NCBI GenBank assembly: GCA_902579605.1 | Contig: CACHHD010000002.1 | Location: forward strand, 105,380 to 169,379 | Direction: 5' to 3' | DNA: 64,000 nt | From: an uncultured Pelagibacteraceae bacterium | GTDB lineage: Bacteria > Pseudomonadota > Alphaproteobacteria > Pelagibacterales > Pelagibacteraceae | Notes under the pieces: generated by a model | What the model was told of the DNA's origin: nothing | Databases searched by the model: none | What the model saw: only the letters and a program-made list of their open reading frames with translations | Shown: piece after piece, positions 39,886 through 49,567 of the stretch | Position numbering within the stretch: position 1 is the stretch's first letter | Layout: each line of letters starts with the position of its first letter | Made by a program: the position numbers and the translations under genes

Positions 39886-41185
39886 ATTTTTTAAAAAATT
39901 TTTACCTAAAGGTTTATTTTACAGATCTCTAATTATTGTTGCGGCACCCATAATACTTTTACAACTCATAGTCACTATTGTTTTTTTTGATAGTATATGG
40001 ATTAAAGCTAACAAAGGAATGACACGTTCATTAGTTGGTGAAATAAAAACTTTAAGTGATGTATATATCAATGGGGATAAAGAACAAATTTTTTATTTTA
40101 CAGATATATATAAAAAAAACTTTGATTTCGTAATTAATTCTTTAGACGAAACTTTTCCTAAAGAAAACTTTGAAAGAAGATTTAGTCCCATGGATAGATC
40201 ATTGAGGCGTGAACTAAAATCTACATTTGGTAATGATAATTATTGGTTTAACACCGTAAACTACTTGGATATTGTAGAAGTAAGAATAAGATCTGGAAAT
40301 AACCATTTGCAGTTTTTTTTTCCAAAAGAAAGAGTTGCTACATCTTCGGTACGCCTATTTGTCTTATGGATTACTTTGCCTTCATTAATTTTAATCTTGA
40401 TTGCAATACTTTTTTTGAAAAATCAGACAAGACCTATTACTAATCTCGCTAAAGCAGCACAAAGATTTGGTAAGGGAGATTATATTAACGAATTTAGACC
40501 CTCAGGTGCTAGAGAAATCAGGAATGCTGCTTATGAATTTGATAGAATGGCAAAAAGAATTAATAGACATCTAAATCAGAGATCTGAAATGTTGTCTGGT
40601 ATCAGCCATGATTTAAGGACTCCGCTTACTAGGTTAAAACTTCAAATAGCCATGATTAGTAACAAAGATATCTCAAACAATATGTCTAAAGATATTGATG
40701 AAATGGAAAATATGTTAAATGACTATCTACAATTTGCTAAAACTCAGGCAAAGGAAAATACTGAAAAAATATCTCTAAAAAATTTATTTCACAATATTGA
40801 GAGTAAAATAGATAATTCTAACCTCATAGTAAAAATTGATAATGAATCCACTTTATACGGAAGAAAAAACTCACTTGAGAGATGTTTCTCCAACATAATA
40901 AATAATGGTTTAACCTATGGGAAAAAAGTAAAGGTTTCTTATCAAAAAAGTTCGAATAGAATTGTTTTTTTATTTGATGATGATGGACCAGGTATTCCCG
41001 CTGAACATTATAGAAATGTGTTTAAACCATTTTTTAGACTTGATAAAAGCAGAAGTTTAAACAAATCAGGAGTTGGGTTAGGACTAGCAATTGTTGAAGA
41101 TATAGTTAATTCACATGGAGGAAGTGTTCAACTATCAAAAAGCAATATGGGTGGATTACAAGTTAAGGTTTCTTTGCCTTTTTAG
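39866..41185 (+). CDS. EnvZ-like sensor histidine kinase
   Basis: A 439-residue membrane kinase. Transmembrane segments at about 20-42 and 163-185 enclose a periplasmic sensor domain of roughly 120 residues. A HAMP domain follows (TRPITNLAKAAQRFG). The phospho-acceptor is H248 in GISHDLRTPLTRL. The ATPase domain has the N box (NIINNGLTYG), G1 (DDGPGIP) and G2 (GVGLGLAIV). The layout is that of EnvZ, and the neighbouring OmpR-type regulator is its obvious partner. The last 23 bp overlap the convergent ubiK gene. Confidence 0.94.
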   Translation: MFSGLNRFFKKFLPKGLFYRSLIIVAAPIILLQLIVTIVFFDSIWIKANKGMTRSLVGEIKTLSDVYINGDKEQIFYFTDIYKKNFDFVINSLDETFPKENFERRFSPMDRSLRRELKSTFGNDNYWFNTVNYLDIVEVRIRSGNNHLQFFFPKERVATSSVRLFVLWITLPSLILILIAILFLKNQTRPITNLAKAAQRFGKGDYINEFRPSGAREIRNAAYEFDRMAKRINRHLNQRSEMLSGISHDLRTPLTRLKLQIAMISNKDISNNMSKDIDEMENMLNDYLQFAKTQAKENTEKISLKNLFHNIESKIDNSNLIVKIDNESTLYGRKNSLERCFSNIINNGLTYGKKVKVSYQKSSNRIVFLFDDDGPGIPAEHYRNVFKPFFRLDKSRSLNKSGVGLGLAIVEDIVNSHGGSVQLSKSNMGGLQVKVSLPF

Positions 41186-41402
41186 CTTTTTTTATCAATT
41201 TATCAATTTTTAAGTCTTGCTTTTCAATGATTTTTTTAAGAATTTCAAATTCCTCTCTAGAAACTAGATCTAATTTGCTAACAATATTCTGTTTTTTAAA
41301 TTTAAAATTTGTGAGTAATTCTTTTTTAACATCGTTAACCGTTAAAATTCCTGTTTCAAGTAAGTCTGATAGTGTTTTTAATATTTTTTCTTTGTCCGTC
41401 AC
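41163..41402 (-). CDS. ubiK: UbiK/BMFP-domain ubiquinone biosynthesis accessory factor
   Basis: A 79-residue helical protein. The C-terminal half has LDLVSREEFEILKKIIEKQDLKI split as a coiled coil, matching the UbiK (YqiC) pattern VSREEFDxQ, and ends in a Lys-rich tail. UbiK helps assemble the soluble complex of late ubiquinone enzymes. It starts with GTG. It is convergent with the histidine kinase gene, with 23 bp of coding overlap, and is divergent from lgt by 53 bp. Confidence 0.8.
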   Translation of the reverse strand: MTDKEKILKTLSDLLETGILTVNDVKKELLTNFKFKKQNIVSKLDLVSREEFEILKKIIEKQDLKIDKLIKKAKKAKKP

Positions 41403-41455
41403 ACCACATCTTATTTGATAAGTAAAATAATTTCAATTATGTTATTATCTTTATA

Positions 41456-42235
41456 ATGTATATTCATGATCTTAACCCAATAATTTTTGATTTCGGCCTC
41501 TTATCCTTGAGGTGGTATTCTTTAGCTTATATTATTGGTATTTTGTTTGGTTGGTGGTACGGAAAGAAAATTATTTTATTTTTAAATGACCAATATAATA
41601 AAAATTATAAATTGGCTTTATTTGATGATTACATTTCTTATGTAATCATTTCAGTAATTATTGGTGGTAGATTAGGTTATATCCTATTTTATAACTTAAA
41701 TTATTTCTTTTCAAACCCTCTAGAAGTTTTTTTTATTTGGAAGGGCGGCATGTCCTTTCATGGAGGTCTTTTGGGTATAATTATAGCTACAATACTTTTT
41801 TCCAAAAAAAAGGAATTTGATAAACTGGTTTTACTAGATATTGTCTCATGTGTTGCTCCCATTGGTATATTTTTTGGTAGGATAGCAAACTTTATTAATG
41901 GCGAACTTTATGGAAAATCTACAAACTTGCCTTGGGCTGTTATTTTTCCGATGGTTGACTCGGAAGGAAGACACCCATCTCAAATTTATGAGGCTCTCCT
42001 TGAGGGCATGCTATTATTTTTAATTTTAAATTTAGTAATTAGAAAAATGCCTTATAAAAAAGGTAAGTGTGCTGCTTTATTTTTAATATTTTATTCAGTC
42101 TTCAGGATTTTATCAGAATTCTTTAGAGAGCCAGATCCACAAATTGGATATATTTTAAATTATATCAGCATGGGATCTTTGTTAAGTTTTCTTATGTTTA
42201 GTATAGGAATTATAATGTATCTTAGAATAAAATGA
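41456..42235 (+). CDS. lgt: Prolipoprotein diacylglyceryl transferase
   Basis: A 259-residue polytopic inner-membrane enzyme that attaches diacylglycerol to the lipobox cysteine of prolipoproteins. The signature GRIANFINGELYGK contains the essential arginine. GGRLGYILFYN and FHGGLLG are also conserved, and seven hydrophobic segments fit the known topology. It is coupled to midA by an ATGA overlap and followed by pgeF, the usual alphaproteobacterial trio. Confidence 0.96.
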   Translation: MYIHDLNPIIFDFGLLSLRWYSLAYIIGILFGWWYGKKIILFLNDQYNKNYKLALFDDYISYVIISVIIGGRLGYILFYNLNYFFSNPLEVFFIWKGGMSFHGGLLGIIIATILFSKKKEFDKLVLLDIVSCVAPIGIFFGRIANFINGELYGKSTNLPWAVIFPMVDSEGRHPSQIYEALLEGMLLFLILNLVIRKMPYKKGKCAALFLIFYSVFRILSEFFREPDPQIGYILNYISMGSLLSFLMFSIGIIMYLRIK

Positions 42236-43278
42236 TTAGTCAAAACGGAATTTACTCGGTTGATAAATTTATAGAAAAAGCTTTATATGACAAAAAAATT
42301 GGTTATTACTCTCAAAATAATCCTTTTGGTAAAAAAGGTGATTTTATTACAGCGCCATTAATTTCACCGTTGTTTAGTGAAATGATAACTGTATGGGCAA
42401 TCTCTTATTGGATAAAACTTGGAAAACCAAATAAGTTTTCTTTTGTTGAATTGGGTCCAGGGGATGGCACATTCTGTAAAACATTTTGTAGAGTTTTAGA
42501 AAATTTTCCTGAGTTTAAAAAATCAGTAAAAATATACTTATTCGAAAAAAGTACAAAATTAATTAAAATCCAAAAAAATTTAATTAATAATAAAAAAGTT
42601 GTATGGATAAAGAGTTTAAATGAAATTAAAGACGGACCTGTGCTTTTTTTTGGAAATGAATTTTTTGACTCTATTCCTATAAAACAATTTGAAGTTAAAA
42701 AATTCAAAATTTATGAAAAATTTTTGCAACTTAAAAAAGGTCAATTTGATAAATTTATTTTAAAAAAGACATCACAAAATATGACTAAAAAGCTAAGTGA
42801 TTTAAATTTAATTAAAAAAAAAGGAATTATTGAATATCCTGAACAGGGCTTAAAGATTTTAGATCATATAATAAAAAAGATTCACAGTCTCAAAGGGGGT
42901 ATTTTGTTAATTGACTACGGGTACATAGAAGCGAATGGAAAAGATACATTACAATCTTTAAAATCTCACAAAAAAAATATTTATTATAAAAATATTGGAA
43001 AAGCAGATATTACATATCTTGTCAATTTCCAACTTTTAAATAAATATTTATTAAAACAAAGGCTATTGTTAAATAAAATTGTAAGCCAAAGTTTTTTTTT
43101 AAAAAAATTAGGTATAATTGAAAGAGCTGAAATTTTGAGTAAAAAAATAAGTTTTAAGGAAAAATCTGACTTATATTACAGAATTGAAAGGCTTCTGAGT
43201 GGAAAAAAAATGGGTAAGTTGTTTAAAGTTTTATTTGCTTCAAATAAGGAAACGAAATTTAACCTGGGTTTTAAATAA
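42232..43278 (+). CDS. MidA/NDUFAF7-family SAM-dependent methyltransferase
   Basis: A 348-residue protein of the family containing mitochondrial NDUFAF7, which dimethylates an arginine of complex I. Visible features are GYYSQNNPFGKKGDFITAP at about 25-43, the SAM loop FVELGPGDGTFC, and FGNEFFDSIPIKQF. The bacterial substrate is not established; the complex I role is inherited from the eukaryotic homologue. It overlaps lgt by 4 bp (ATGA) and pgeF by 1 bp (TAATG). Confidence 0.88.
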   Translation: MISQNGIYSVDKFIEKALYDKKIGYYSQNNPFGKKGDFITAPLISPLFSEMITVWAISYWIKLGKPNKFSFVELGPGDGTFCKTFCRVLENFPEFKKSVKIYLFEKSTKLIKIQKNLINNKKVVWIKSLNEIKDGPVLFFGNEFFDSIPIKQFEVKKFKIYEKFLQLKKGQFDKFILKKTSQNMTKKLSDLNLIKKKGIIEYPEQGLKILDHIIKKIHSLKGGILLIDYGYIEANGKDTLQSLKSHKKNIYYKNIGKADITYLVNFQLLNKYLLKQRLLLNKIVSQSFFLKKLGIIERAEILSKKISFKEKSDLYYRIERLLSGKKMGKLFKVLFASNKETKFNLGFK

Positions 43279-44048
43279 TGTTTTACTCAAAAAAATTAAA
43301 AAAATATAAAAATATAAATCACTGTTTTTTTTCAAGAAAAGGTGGTTTCTCCAAAGGAATTTATAAGAGTCTAAACTGTGGTCGAGGATCAAAAGATAGA
43401 AGAATAAATATTAAAAAAAATTTAGCTTTTGTTGAAAAAAAAATAAAGATCGAATCAAGAAAACTTAAATTAATGTATCAGACGCACAGTAATAAAGTTA
43501 TTGTGATAAATAACAAAAATAAAAATATAATTAAATTTAATTCTGATGCTTTAGTTACAAAGATAAAAGGAATAGCTTTGGGCGTTGTAACTGCTGATTG
43601 TGTTCCTATCATTCTTTTTGATTCGCAAAATCAAATTATTGCAAGTATTCATGCAGGATGGAAAGGTGCCTTCGCAGGAATAATTGAAAATACCGTAAAG
43701 AAATTCAGAAAATTAAATTCAAAAAATAAAATTTGTGCTGCTGTAGGTCCTTGTATAGGTACTGCAAGCTACGAAGTTGATTTACCTTTTTATAAGCAAT
43801 TCATTTTAAAATCAAAAAAAAATAATACCTATTTTATAAAGAAAAATGGTAACAAAAAATTATTTAATTTAAGAAAATATGTCAACGATAAGCTGGTTAA
43901 ATTGAATGTTGAGATTGATAACATTAATAAAGACACGTTTAAAGAAAAGAGTATTTTTTTCAGTTACAGACGATCTCAAAAACTCGGTCACAAGGATTAT
44001 GGGAGATGTATTTCAGTGATCACTTTGACAAAGTTTAGCCAAAATTAA
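43278..44048 (+). CDS. pgeF: Peptidoglycan editing factor / YfiH-type laccase-domain protein
   Basis: A 256-residue protein of the YfiH family. The metal or active-site triad is visible as the His in MYQTHSNKV, the Cys in VTADCVPIIL and the His in SIHAGWKGAF; AVGPCIGTASYEV is also conserved. In E. coli the protein removes wrongly incorporated serine from peptidoglycan precursors. Related proteins act on purine nucleosides. Its start shares one base with the midA stop. Confidence 0.9.
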   Translation: MFYSKKLKKYKNINHCFFSRKGGFSKGIYKSLNCGRGSKDRRINIKKNLAFVEKKIKIESRKLKLMYQTHSNKVIVINNKNKNIIKFNSDALVTKIKGIALGVVTADCVPIILFDSQNQIIASIHAGWKGAFAGIIENTVKKFRKLNSKNKICAAVGPCIGTASYEVDLPFYKQFILKSKKNNTYFIKKNGNKKLFNLRKYVNDKLVKLNVEIDNINKDTFKEKSIFFSYRRSQKLGHKDYGRCISVITLTKFSQN

Positions 44049-44062
44049 TCATTATATTAATA

Positions 44063-44098
44063 GTTGTTAAAGCTCTTTAACGTAAAATCTTCAACAAC
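44063..44098. repeat. Nested inverted repeats upstream of prs
   Basis: GTTAAAG and CTTTAAC form a tight inverted repeat (44066-44081). GTTGTTAAAG (44063-44072) can alternatively pair with a near-complementary CTTCAACAAC downstream, with one mismatch. The two pairings exclude each other. No T-run follows, so it is not a standard terminator. It sits in the 110-bp gap between pgeF and prs; the rest of the gap shows nothing else I can support. Confidence 0.35.
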
Positions 44099-44158
44099 AA
44101 CTTAACTATGAAACAGCTGGAAAAGATTAAAAAATAATTGTATAAATAATTACATTTC

Positions 44159-45091
44159 ATGAAAATTTTATCTGGAACTAGTAATCCCAAACTCAGCAAG
44201 GAAATTTCAAAACTTCTAAAGCTAAAACTTGTTAATACAAATATAAAAAGATTTTCTGATGGTGAAATTTATATTGAAATAAACGAAAATATTAGAGGAA
44301 ACAGCGTATTTGTTATTCAATCAACATCTAATCCTGCTAATGACAACTTAATGGAATTATTACTTTGCATTGATGCATTAAGAAGATCTTCAGCAAAAAA
44401 TATCACTGCTGTCATTCCTTATTATGGATATGCAAGACAAGATAGAAAAGTTGTTCCTAGAACTTCAATCTCTGCAAAAGTAGTTGCAAATTTAATTACA
44501 AATGCTGGCGCAAGTAGAGTGGTCACAGTTGATTTGCACGCTGGGCAAATACAAGGATTTTTTGACATGCCAGTAGATAACCTTTTTACAACTCCTTTGT
44601 TTGCTAGATATATTAAAAAAAAATTAAAAAACAAAAAATTAATTTGTGTTTCACCAGACGTGGGAGGGGTGCAAAGAACAAGAGGTCTTGCAACAAAAAT
44701 AAAAGCAGACTTAGCAATTATTGATAAAAGAAGACCTAGGCCTGGAAAATCAAAAGTAATGAATATAATTGGTGACGTAAAAGGTAAGACTTGCATTATT
44801 GTTGACGACATAATTGATAGTGGAGGGACAATAGTAAATGCAGTGGATGCTTTAAAAAAGAATGGCGCTATTGATGTCTACGTATTTATTACTCACGCAG
44901 TTTTAAGTGGAGACGCAGCTAATAAAATTAAGAAGTCTAAAATTAAAAAATTAGTGATTACAGATACAATTGATAACTCCCAAAAAATAAAGAATAACAA
45001 TAAAATAGAGGTATTATCAGTCTCATCCTTAATGGCAGAAGCGATAAAAAGAATTTCAAATTCAACATCTGTGTCAGATTTGTTTAATTAA
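44159..45091 (+). CDS. prs: Ribose-phosphate pyrophosphokinase (PRPP synthetase)
   Basis: A 310-residue enzyme forming PRPP from ribose 5-phosphate and ATP for nucleotide, His and Trp synthesis. The KRFSDGEIYIEINENIRG segment, the TVDLHAGQIQGFFDMPVDNL block and the PRPP loop IIVDDIIDSGGTIV are all diagnostic. Length is normal. It follows a 110-bp gap, one of the longer ones here, so it probably has its own promoter. rplY follows after 53 bp. Confidence 0.97.
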   Translation: MKILSGTSNPKLSKEISKLLKLKLVNTNIKRFSDGEIYIEINENIRGNSVFVIQSTSNPANDNLMELLLCIDALRRSSAKNITAVIPYYGYARQDRKVVPRTSISAKVVANLITNAGASRVVTVDLHAGQIQGFFDMPVDNLFTTPLFARYIKKKLKNKKLICVSPDVGGVQRTRGLATKIKADLAIIDKRRPRPGKSKVMNIIGDVKGKTCIIVDDIIDSGGTIVNAVDALKKNGAIDVYVFITHAVLSGDAANKIKKSKIKKLVITDTIDNSQKIKNNNKIEVLSVSSLMAEAIKRISNSTSVSDLFN

Positions 45092-45144
45092 CACTTGTTT
45101 TATTTTTAAAGTTGAGTTAAATATCCCTCGAATTCAACAAATTT

Positions 45145-45924
45145 ATGATTAATATTAAAGCTAGCAAAAGAGAAAATTCTTCAACTGGACATACAAATAA
45201 ACTAAGGTTAGATGGTTTCATCCCAGCAATTTTATATGGTGGAAAATTCAAAAACGAAAAAATATCAATAGCTAAAAAGGACCTAAAAAATTATATACAA
45301 AATGAGTCATTTCTTTCAACAGTTTTTGAGATTGAATTGGATGGCAAGAAAGAGAAAGTTTTACCACGTGACGTAGCTTATCACGTTACTACTAATGAAC
45401 CGATACATTTAGATTTAATGAGAATAGTTTCAGGTGCAAAAATTATGATAGAAATTCCTGTAAAATTTATAAACAATAATGACTCTCCTGGACTAAAAAG
45501 AGGTGGTGTTTTAAATATCGTTCGAAGAAAAGTGGAGTTAAAATGTCCAGCAGATAATATACCTGAGGATATTACTATTGATTTAGCCGGCACTGATATA
45601 GGTACTAGCATCAAAATATCCTCTGTTAAATTAACTGAAAACGTCACGCCTACTATAACTGATAGAGATTTTGTTATAGCAACTGTGGCAGCTCCAACAA
45701 TTATAAAAGAACCAGAAAAACCTGCAGAGGGTGAAGCTGCTGAAGGAGCTGAAGGTGAAGCAGCGGCTGATGGAACTACACCGACTAGCGAAACAGCAGG
45801 TAAAGATGGTGAGCAAGCCAAAAAAGATGAGAAAGGCAAAGAGGCAGCTGGTGATAAAAAGCCAGCAGACAAAAAACCTGCGGAAAAAAAACCTGCAGAG
45901 AAAAAACCTGCAGAGAAAAAATAA
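45145..45924 (+). CDS. rplY: Ribosomal protein bL25 (Ctc form) with Ala/Lys-rich tail
   Basis: A 259-residue protein. Residues about 1-90 are the 5S rRNA-binding L25 domain (GFIPAILYG, FLSTVFEIELDGKKEKVLPRDV). Residues about 95-185 are the beta-rich C-terminal domain of the long Ctc form (GGVLNIVRRKVELKCPADNIP). From about residue 195 a low-complexity tail rich in Ala, Glu, Gly and Lys follows, ending in four KKPAE-like repeats. The tail is probably disordered. pth starts 6 bp downstream, a common pairing. Confidence 0.93.
   Translation: MINIKASKRENSSTGHTNKLRLDGFIPAILYGGKFKNEKISIAKKDLKNYIQNESFLSTVFEIELDGKKEKVLPRDVAYHVTTNEPIHLDLMRIVSGAKIMIEIPVKFINNNDSPGLKRGGVLNIVRRKVELKCPADNIPEDITIDLAGTDIGTSIKISSVKLTENVTPTITDRDFVIATVAAPTIIKEPEKPAEGEAAEGAEGEAAADGTTPTSETAGKDGEQAKKDEKGKEAAGDKKPADKKPAEKKPAEKKPAEKK
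45856..45915 (+). repeat. Four 15-bp tandem repeats coding the L25 tail
   Basis: Four in-frame 15-bp units, each coding K-K-P-A-D/E, are followed by a final Lys-Lys and stop. The last two units are identical at the DNA level, indicating recent duplication or slippage. Expected to vary in copy number among strains. Confidence 0.85.
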
Positions 45925-45930
45925 GAATAT

Positions 45931-46503
45931 ATGCTTTTACTAGTTGGATTAGGAAATCCTGGACCTAATAGAGAGAATAACCGTCATAATATAGGGTATA
46001 AAATAATTGACGCAATTAATTCTCATTTTAAACTTTCAAAACAAAAACCAAAATTTAAAGGCCTTTTAACGACTGGAAACATAGAGTCTAAAAAAGTTTA
46101 TGCAGTTAAACCTTTAACTTTTATGAATAATTCAGGCACTGCAATAAAAGAGTTAATAGATTATTTCAAAATTGACGCAAAAAATGTAATAGTTTTCCAC
46201 GATGATCTTGATATAGACTTTGGTAAAGTAAAAGCAAAAATTGGGGGATCAAGCGCTGGTCATAATGGAATTAAATCTATCGATAAATTTATCGGCACAG
46301 ATTATTCAAGAGTCAGAGTAGGTATAGGGCATCCTAAGGAAAAAAAGAGTGTAAATAATCATGTACTCGAAGACTTCAAAGATGATGAAGAAGAAAAAAT
46401 AAAAGAAATAACAGAGAGCATTGTGAAGTTAGTTCCAACTTTAATTGATAGAAAAATGGATCTATTTTCAAGTAAAGTTAATCAAAACTTAAATGGGATT
46501 TAA
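45931..46503 (+). CDS. pth: Peptidyl-tRNA hydrolase
   Basis: A 190-residue esterase that recycles peptidyl-tRNA. The family pattern LLVGLGNPGP is at the N terminus. Catalytic H19 lies in NRHNIGY, KPLTFMNNSG and VFHDDLDIDFGK follow, and GGSSAGHNGIKSID is the tRNA-contacting segment. It directly follows rplY and overlaps ychF by 11 bp, giving the common rplY-pth-ychF series. Confidence 0.96.
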   Translation: MLLLVGLGNPGPNRENNRHNIGYKIIDAINSHFKLSKQKPKFKGLLTTGNIESKKVYAVKPLTFMNNSGTAIKELIDYFKIDAKNVIVFHDDLDIDFGKVKAKIGGSSAGHNGIKSIDKFIGTDYSRVRVGIGHPKEKKSVNNHVLEDFKDDEEEKIKEITESIVKLVPTLIDRKMDLFSSKVNQNLNGI

Positions 46504-47563
46504 ATGTGGTATTGTTGGTTTGCCTAATGTAGGCAAATCGACACTTTTCAACGCTTTAACAGCCACTAAAAATGCCGAGGCAGCAAATTTTCCCTTTTGT
46601 ACTATTAATCCTAATATAGGTATAGTGGAAGTTCCAGATGAACGTTTAGACGTATTAGCAAAACTATCAAATTCCAAAAAAAAAATTTATACTACAATTA
46701 CTTTTGTTGATATTGCAGGTTTAGTAAAGGGAGCATCTAAAGGTGAGGGACTTGGAAATAAATTTCTTTCTCACATTCGAGAAGTTGATGCAATTGTTCA
46801 TTTAGTCAGATGTTTTGAGTCCGAGAAAATACAACATGTTAATAATAAAATCGATCCAGTTGAAGATTTTGAGACTATTAAAACTGAAATTCATTTATCA
46901 GATATTGAAACTATTCAAAAAAAACTTGAAAAATCAAAAAAAAAGTTACTTTCTCAAAAAGAAATAGATGCATTAGAAAAGTCACTTGAAACGCTTAATC
47001 TAGGAAAAGATCTAAATACTTTAGGAAATTCTCTAACTCCTTTTTTGAGTCAAATTGGATTACTTAGTTTAAAGCCTAAAATAATTGTCTGCAATGTTGA
47101 CGAAGAAAACTTAAACAAGGGGAATGAGCATACAAAAAAAATCGAAAAAAAATATCCGAACGAAAAAATTATTACAATATGTGCTGATATAGAGGATCAG
47201 TTATCAAGTTTAAATTTAGAAGATAAATCAAAATTTATGCGAGAAATAGGACTTGAGAAAATGGGTATAAGTAAATTAATCAAAGAAGGATACGAGCTGC
47301 TTAGTCTAGAAACTTTTTTTACCTCTGGAGAAGAAGAAAGTAGAGCCTGGACAGTTAAAAAAAATACTTTAGCTCCTCAAGCTGCAGGTGTAATTCATTC
47401 TGATTTTGAAAAAAACTTTATTAGAGCCGAGGCAGTTGACACGAAAGACTTCATCAAATTTGGAAGTGCTGAAAAATGTAAAGAAAATGGCAAATTAAGA
47501 ATTGAAGGAAAAGATTATATTGTTAAAGACGGTGACGTTTTATATTTCAGGGTTAACCCTTGA
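46493..47563 (+). CDS. ychF: Redox-regulated ATPase YchF (Obg-like)
   Basis: A 356-residue P-loop NTPase of the OLA1/YchF family. G1 is GLPNVGKSTLFN, G3 is DIAGLVKGASKGEGLGN, and the G4-like motif is NVDEEN in place of NKxD, which explains its ATP preference. The C-terminal TGS-like domain shows FFTSGEEESRAWTVKKNTLAPQAAG across about 275-300. The last 24 bp overlap the convergent petC gene. Confidence 0.96.
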   Translation: MGFKCGIVGLPNVGKSTLFNALTATKNAEAANFPFCTINPNIGIVEVPDERLDVLAKLSNSKKKIYTTITFVDIAGLVKGASKGEGLGNKFLSHIREVDAIVHLVRCFESEKIQHVNNKIDPVEDFETIKTEIHLSDIETIQKKLEKSKKKLLSQKEIDALEKSLETLNLGKDLNTLGNSLTPFLSQIGLLSLKPKIIVCNVDEENLNKGNEHTKKIEKKYPNEKIITICADIEDQLSSLNLEDKSKFMREIGLEKMGISKLIKEGYELLSLETFFTSGEEESRAWTVKKNTLAPQAAGVIHSDFEKNFIRAEAVDTKDFIKFGSAEKCKENGKLRIEGKDYIVKDGDVLYFRVNP

Positions 47564-48316
47564 CCATATTTTTTTCATACTTAAAAAAACTAAAATAGTT
47601 AATAAAATTAAATAAAGAATTACTTTAACTCCGGTTTTATGTCTTGTTTCCAGCTCCGGCTCTGCTGCCCAGCTTAAAAATGTAGTTACATCTTTCGCCA
47701 TTTGGTCTATAGTAGCTTCTGTACCATCTGCATATTCCACTAAACCATCGGATAAGTTATTGGGCATTTTGATTTTATTGCCTATCATATATTTATTATA
47801 GTAGACGCCTTCATCTAAAACTACACCCTCAGGTGGGTCCTCGTAACCAACCAAAACTGAATAAATATAATTAGCTCCACCTTTTCTAGCTTTGACAAGT
47901 ACTGACATGTCTGGAGGATAAGCTCCTCCATTCGCGGCTGTCGCAGCATTTACATTTGGATAAGGACTAACAAATTTATCAGATGGCCTTCCAGGTCTTG
48001 TGAACATTTCTCCTTGAGCATCTGGGCCATCTATCACCTCAAAACCAGCTGCAATGGCTTTAACTTCTTCTTCAGAAAATTCAGGGCCACCAGGCTCCCC
48101 AAGATTTCTATAACTTAAATACTGCATCGAATGGCAAGATGCACAGACTTCATTATATACTTGGTAACCTCTTTGTAATGATGACCTATCAAATTTACCG
48201 AGTAAACCTTTAAAGCTCCAATCCACTTTAATTGGATCAATTTGTTCCGCCGATTTAAGATTATTGAAAATGCTGAGAGTTAAAATTATAGTTAATAATA
48301 ATTTAAATTTTTTCAT
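47540..48316 (-). CDS. petC: Cytochrome c1 of the bc1 complex
   Basis: A 258-residue subunit. A signal peptide (about 1-22) is followed by the haem-binding motif C58-A-S-C61-H62. A Met in [12 protein letters not shown] is the probable sixth ligand. A C-terminal anchor spans about 228-250. Cytochrome c1 passes electrons from the Rieske protein to soluble cytochrome c. It overlaps petB by 14 bp and runs 24 bp into the convergent ychF gene. Confidence 0.96.
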   Translation of the reverse strand: MKKFKLLLTIILTLSIFNNLKSAEQIDPIKVDWSFKGLLGKFDRSSLQRGYQVYNEVCASCHSMQYLSYRNLGEPGGPEFSEEEVKAIAAGFEVIDGPDAQGEMFTRPGRPSDKFVSPYPNVNAATAANGGAYPPDMSVLVKARKGGANYIYSVLVGYEDPPEGVVLDEGVYYNKYMIGNKIKMPNNLSDGLVEYADGTEATIDQMAKDVTTFLSWAAEPELETRHKTGVKVILYLILLTILVFLSMKKIWSRVNPEI

Positions 48317-49562
48317 TATCCTTCTTGGCCATTGAATAATCAGCTGATCCAGTAAGGACTGGTTCAGAAATACTTAAAGGAACTGGTTCAGTTTTTTCAA
48401 AATATCCAACTACTGGCAATATCACAATAAAATGCAGAAAATAATAAATAGTACCAACTCGAGCTAAAACTAAGTAAATTCCTTCAGCTGGCATCGCACC
48501 TACATATCCAAGAACTAATACATCAACAACTAAAATCCAAAAAAATTGTCTGTAAATTGGTCTAAACACTGCTGATCTTACTTTTGATGTGTCTAACCAA
48601 GGTAATACAAATAAAATGAATATTGCGCTAAACATAAGTATTACGCCTCCAAGTTTATCCGGAACTGATCTTAAAATTGCATAGAAAGGCAATAAATACC
48701 ATTCAGGAACTATGTGCGCTGGAGTAACCATTGGGTTAGCTTGTATATAATTATCTGAGTGTCCAAGAACATTAGGAGCAAAAAACACAAACCCAGCAAA
48801 AATAATCATGAACAAAAGTAATGCAAATGCATCTTTAATAGTAATATAAGGGTGAAAAGGAACAGTGTCTTTAGATGGTTTCTTAATATCTATACCAACT
48901 GGATTATTGTTTCCTGGAATATGTAATGCCCAAATATGTAAAACCACTAAACCTAAAATTAGGAAGGGTATTAAATAATGTAAACTAAAAAATCTCGTTA
49001 AAGTGGGATTGTCAACAGAGTATGCACCCCATAACCATGTGGTGATGCTGTCTCCGACTAAAGGAATTGCACTAAAAAGGTTTGTAATAACCGTCGCTCC
49101 CCAAAAACTCATTTGACCCCATGGCAAAACATAACCCATAAATGCAGCTGCCATCATAAGAAGATAAATCATCAAACCTATTATCCAAATAATTTCTCTT
49201 GGAGACTTGTAAGATCCATAAAACAAAGATCTAAATATATGGATATAAACTGCTAAAAAAAACATTGAGGCACCATTGCTATGGATGTATCTAATTAGCC
49301 ATCCGTAATTAACATCTCTCATAATGTGTTCAACACTTGCAAAAGCTAAATCTGCATGTGCAACGTAGTGCATTGCTAATACTATCCCAGTAATAATTTG
49401 GGTTAATAAACAAAACGTCAGTATTCCTCCAAAGGTCCACCAATAATTTAAATTTTTAGGAGTTGGATAATCTGTTAAATGCGACGCCAATGATAGCAAA
49501 GGCAGTCTATCATTAAACCACTTTCCAGCTTTTGATTTAGGTACGTACTCGTGTTCACTCAT
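48303..49562 (-). CDS. petB: Cytochrome b of the bc1 complex
   Basis: A 419-residue membrane protein with eight expected helices. The b-haem histidines lie in two pairs: [12 protein letters not shown] and [10 protein letters not shown], then SLHYLIPFL and [11 protein letters not shown]. The quinol-site motif [16 protein letters not shown] is intact. It oxidises ubiquinol in complex III. It starts 5 bp after petA and overlaps petC, giving the standard petABC order. Confidence 0.97.
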   Translation of the reverse strand: MSEHEYVPKSKAGKWFNDRLPLLSLASHLTDYPTPKNLNYWWTFGGILTFCLLTQIITGIVLAMHYVAHADLAFASVEHIMRDVNYGWLIRYIHSNGASMFFLAVYIHIFRSLFYGSYKSPREIIWIIGLMIYLLMMAAAFMGYVLPWGQMSFWGATVITNLFSAIPLVGDSITTWLWGAYSVDNPTLTRFFSLHYLIPFLILGLVVLHIWALHIPGNNNPVGIDIKKPSKDTVPFHPYITIKDAFALLLFMIIFAGFVFFAPNVLGHSDNYIQANPMVTPAHIVPEWYLLPFYAILRSVPDKLGGVILMFSAIFILFVLPWLDTSKVRSAVFRPIYRQFFWILVVDVLVLGYVGAMPAEGIYLVLARVGTIYYFLHFIVILPVVGYFEKTEPVPLSISEPVLTGSADYSMAKKDNEKI

Positions 49563-49567
49563 AAATT

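Noticed and set aside
44108..44137. Nine-codon mini-ORF before prs, considered as a leader peptide
   Set aside because: It is too short, with no amino-acid bias related to PRPP metabolism and no clear ribosome site.
44422..44811. 129-codon open frame opposite prs
   Set aside because: It is fully inside the conserved prs coding sequence on the other strand, with no recognisable features.
45381..45872. 163-codon open frame on the minus strand opposite rplY
   Set aside because: It is antisense to a clear L25 gene and arises from its Ala-rich tail and codon bias; no family resemblance.
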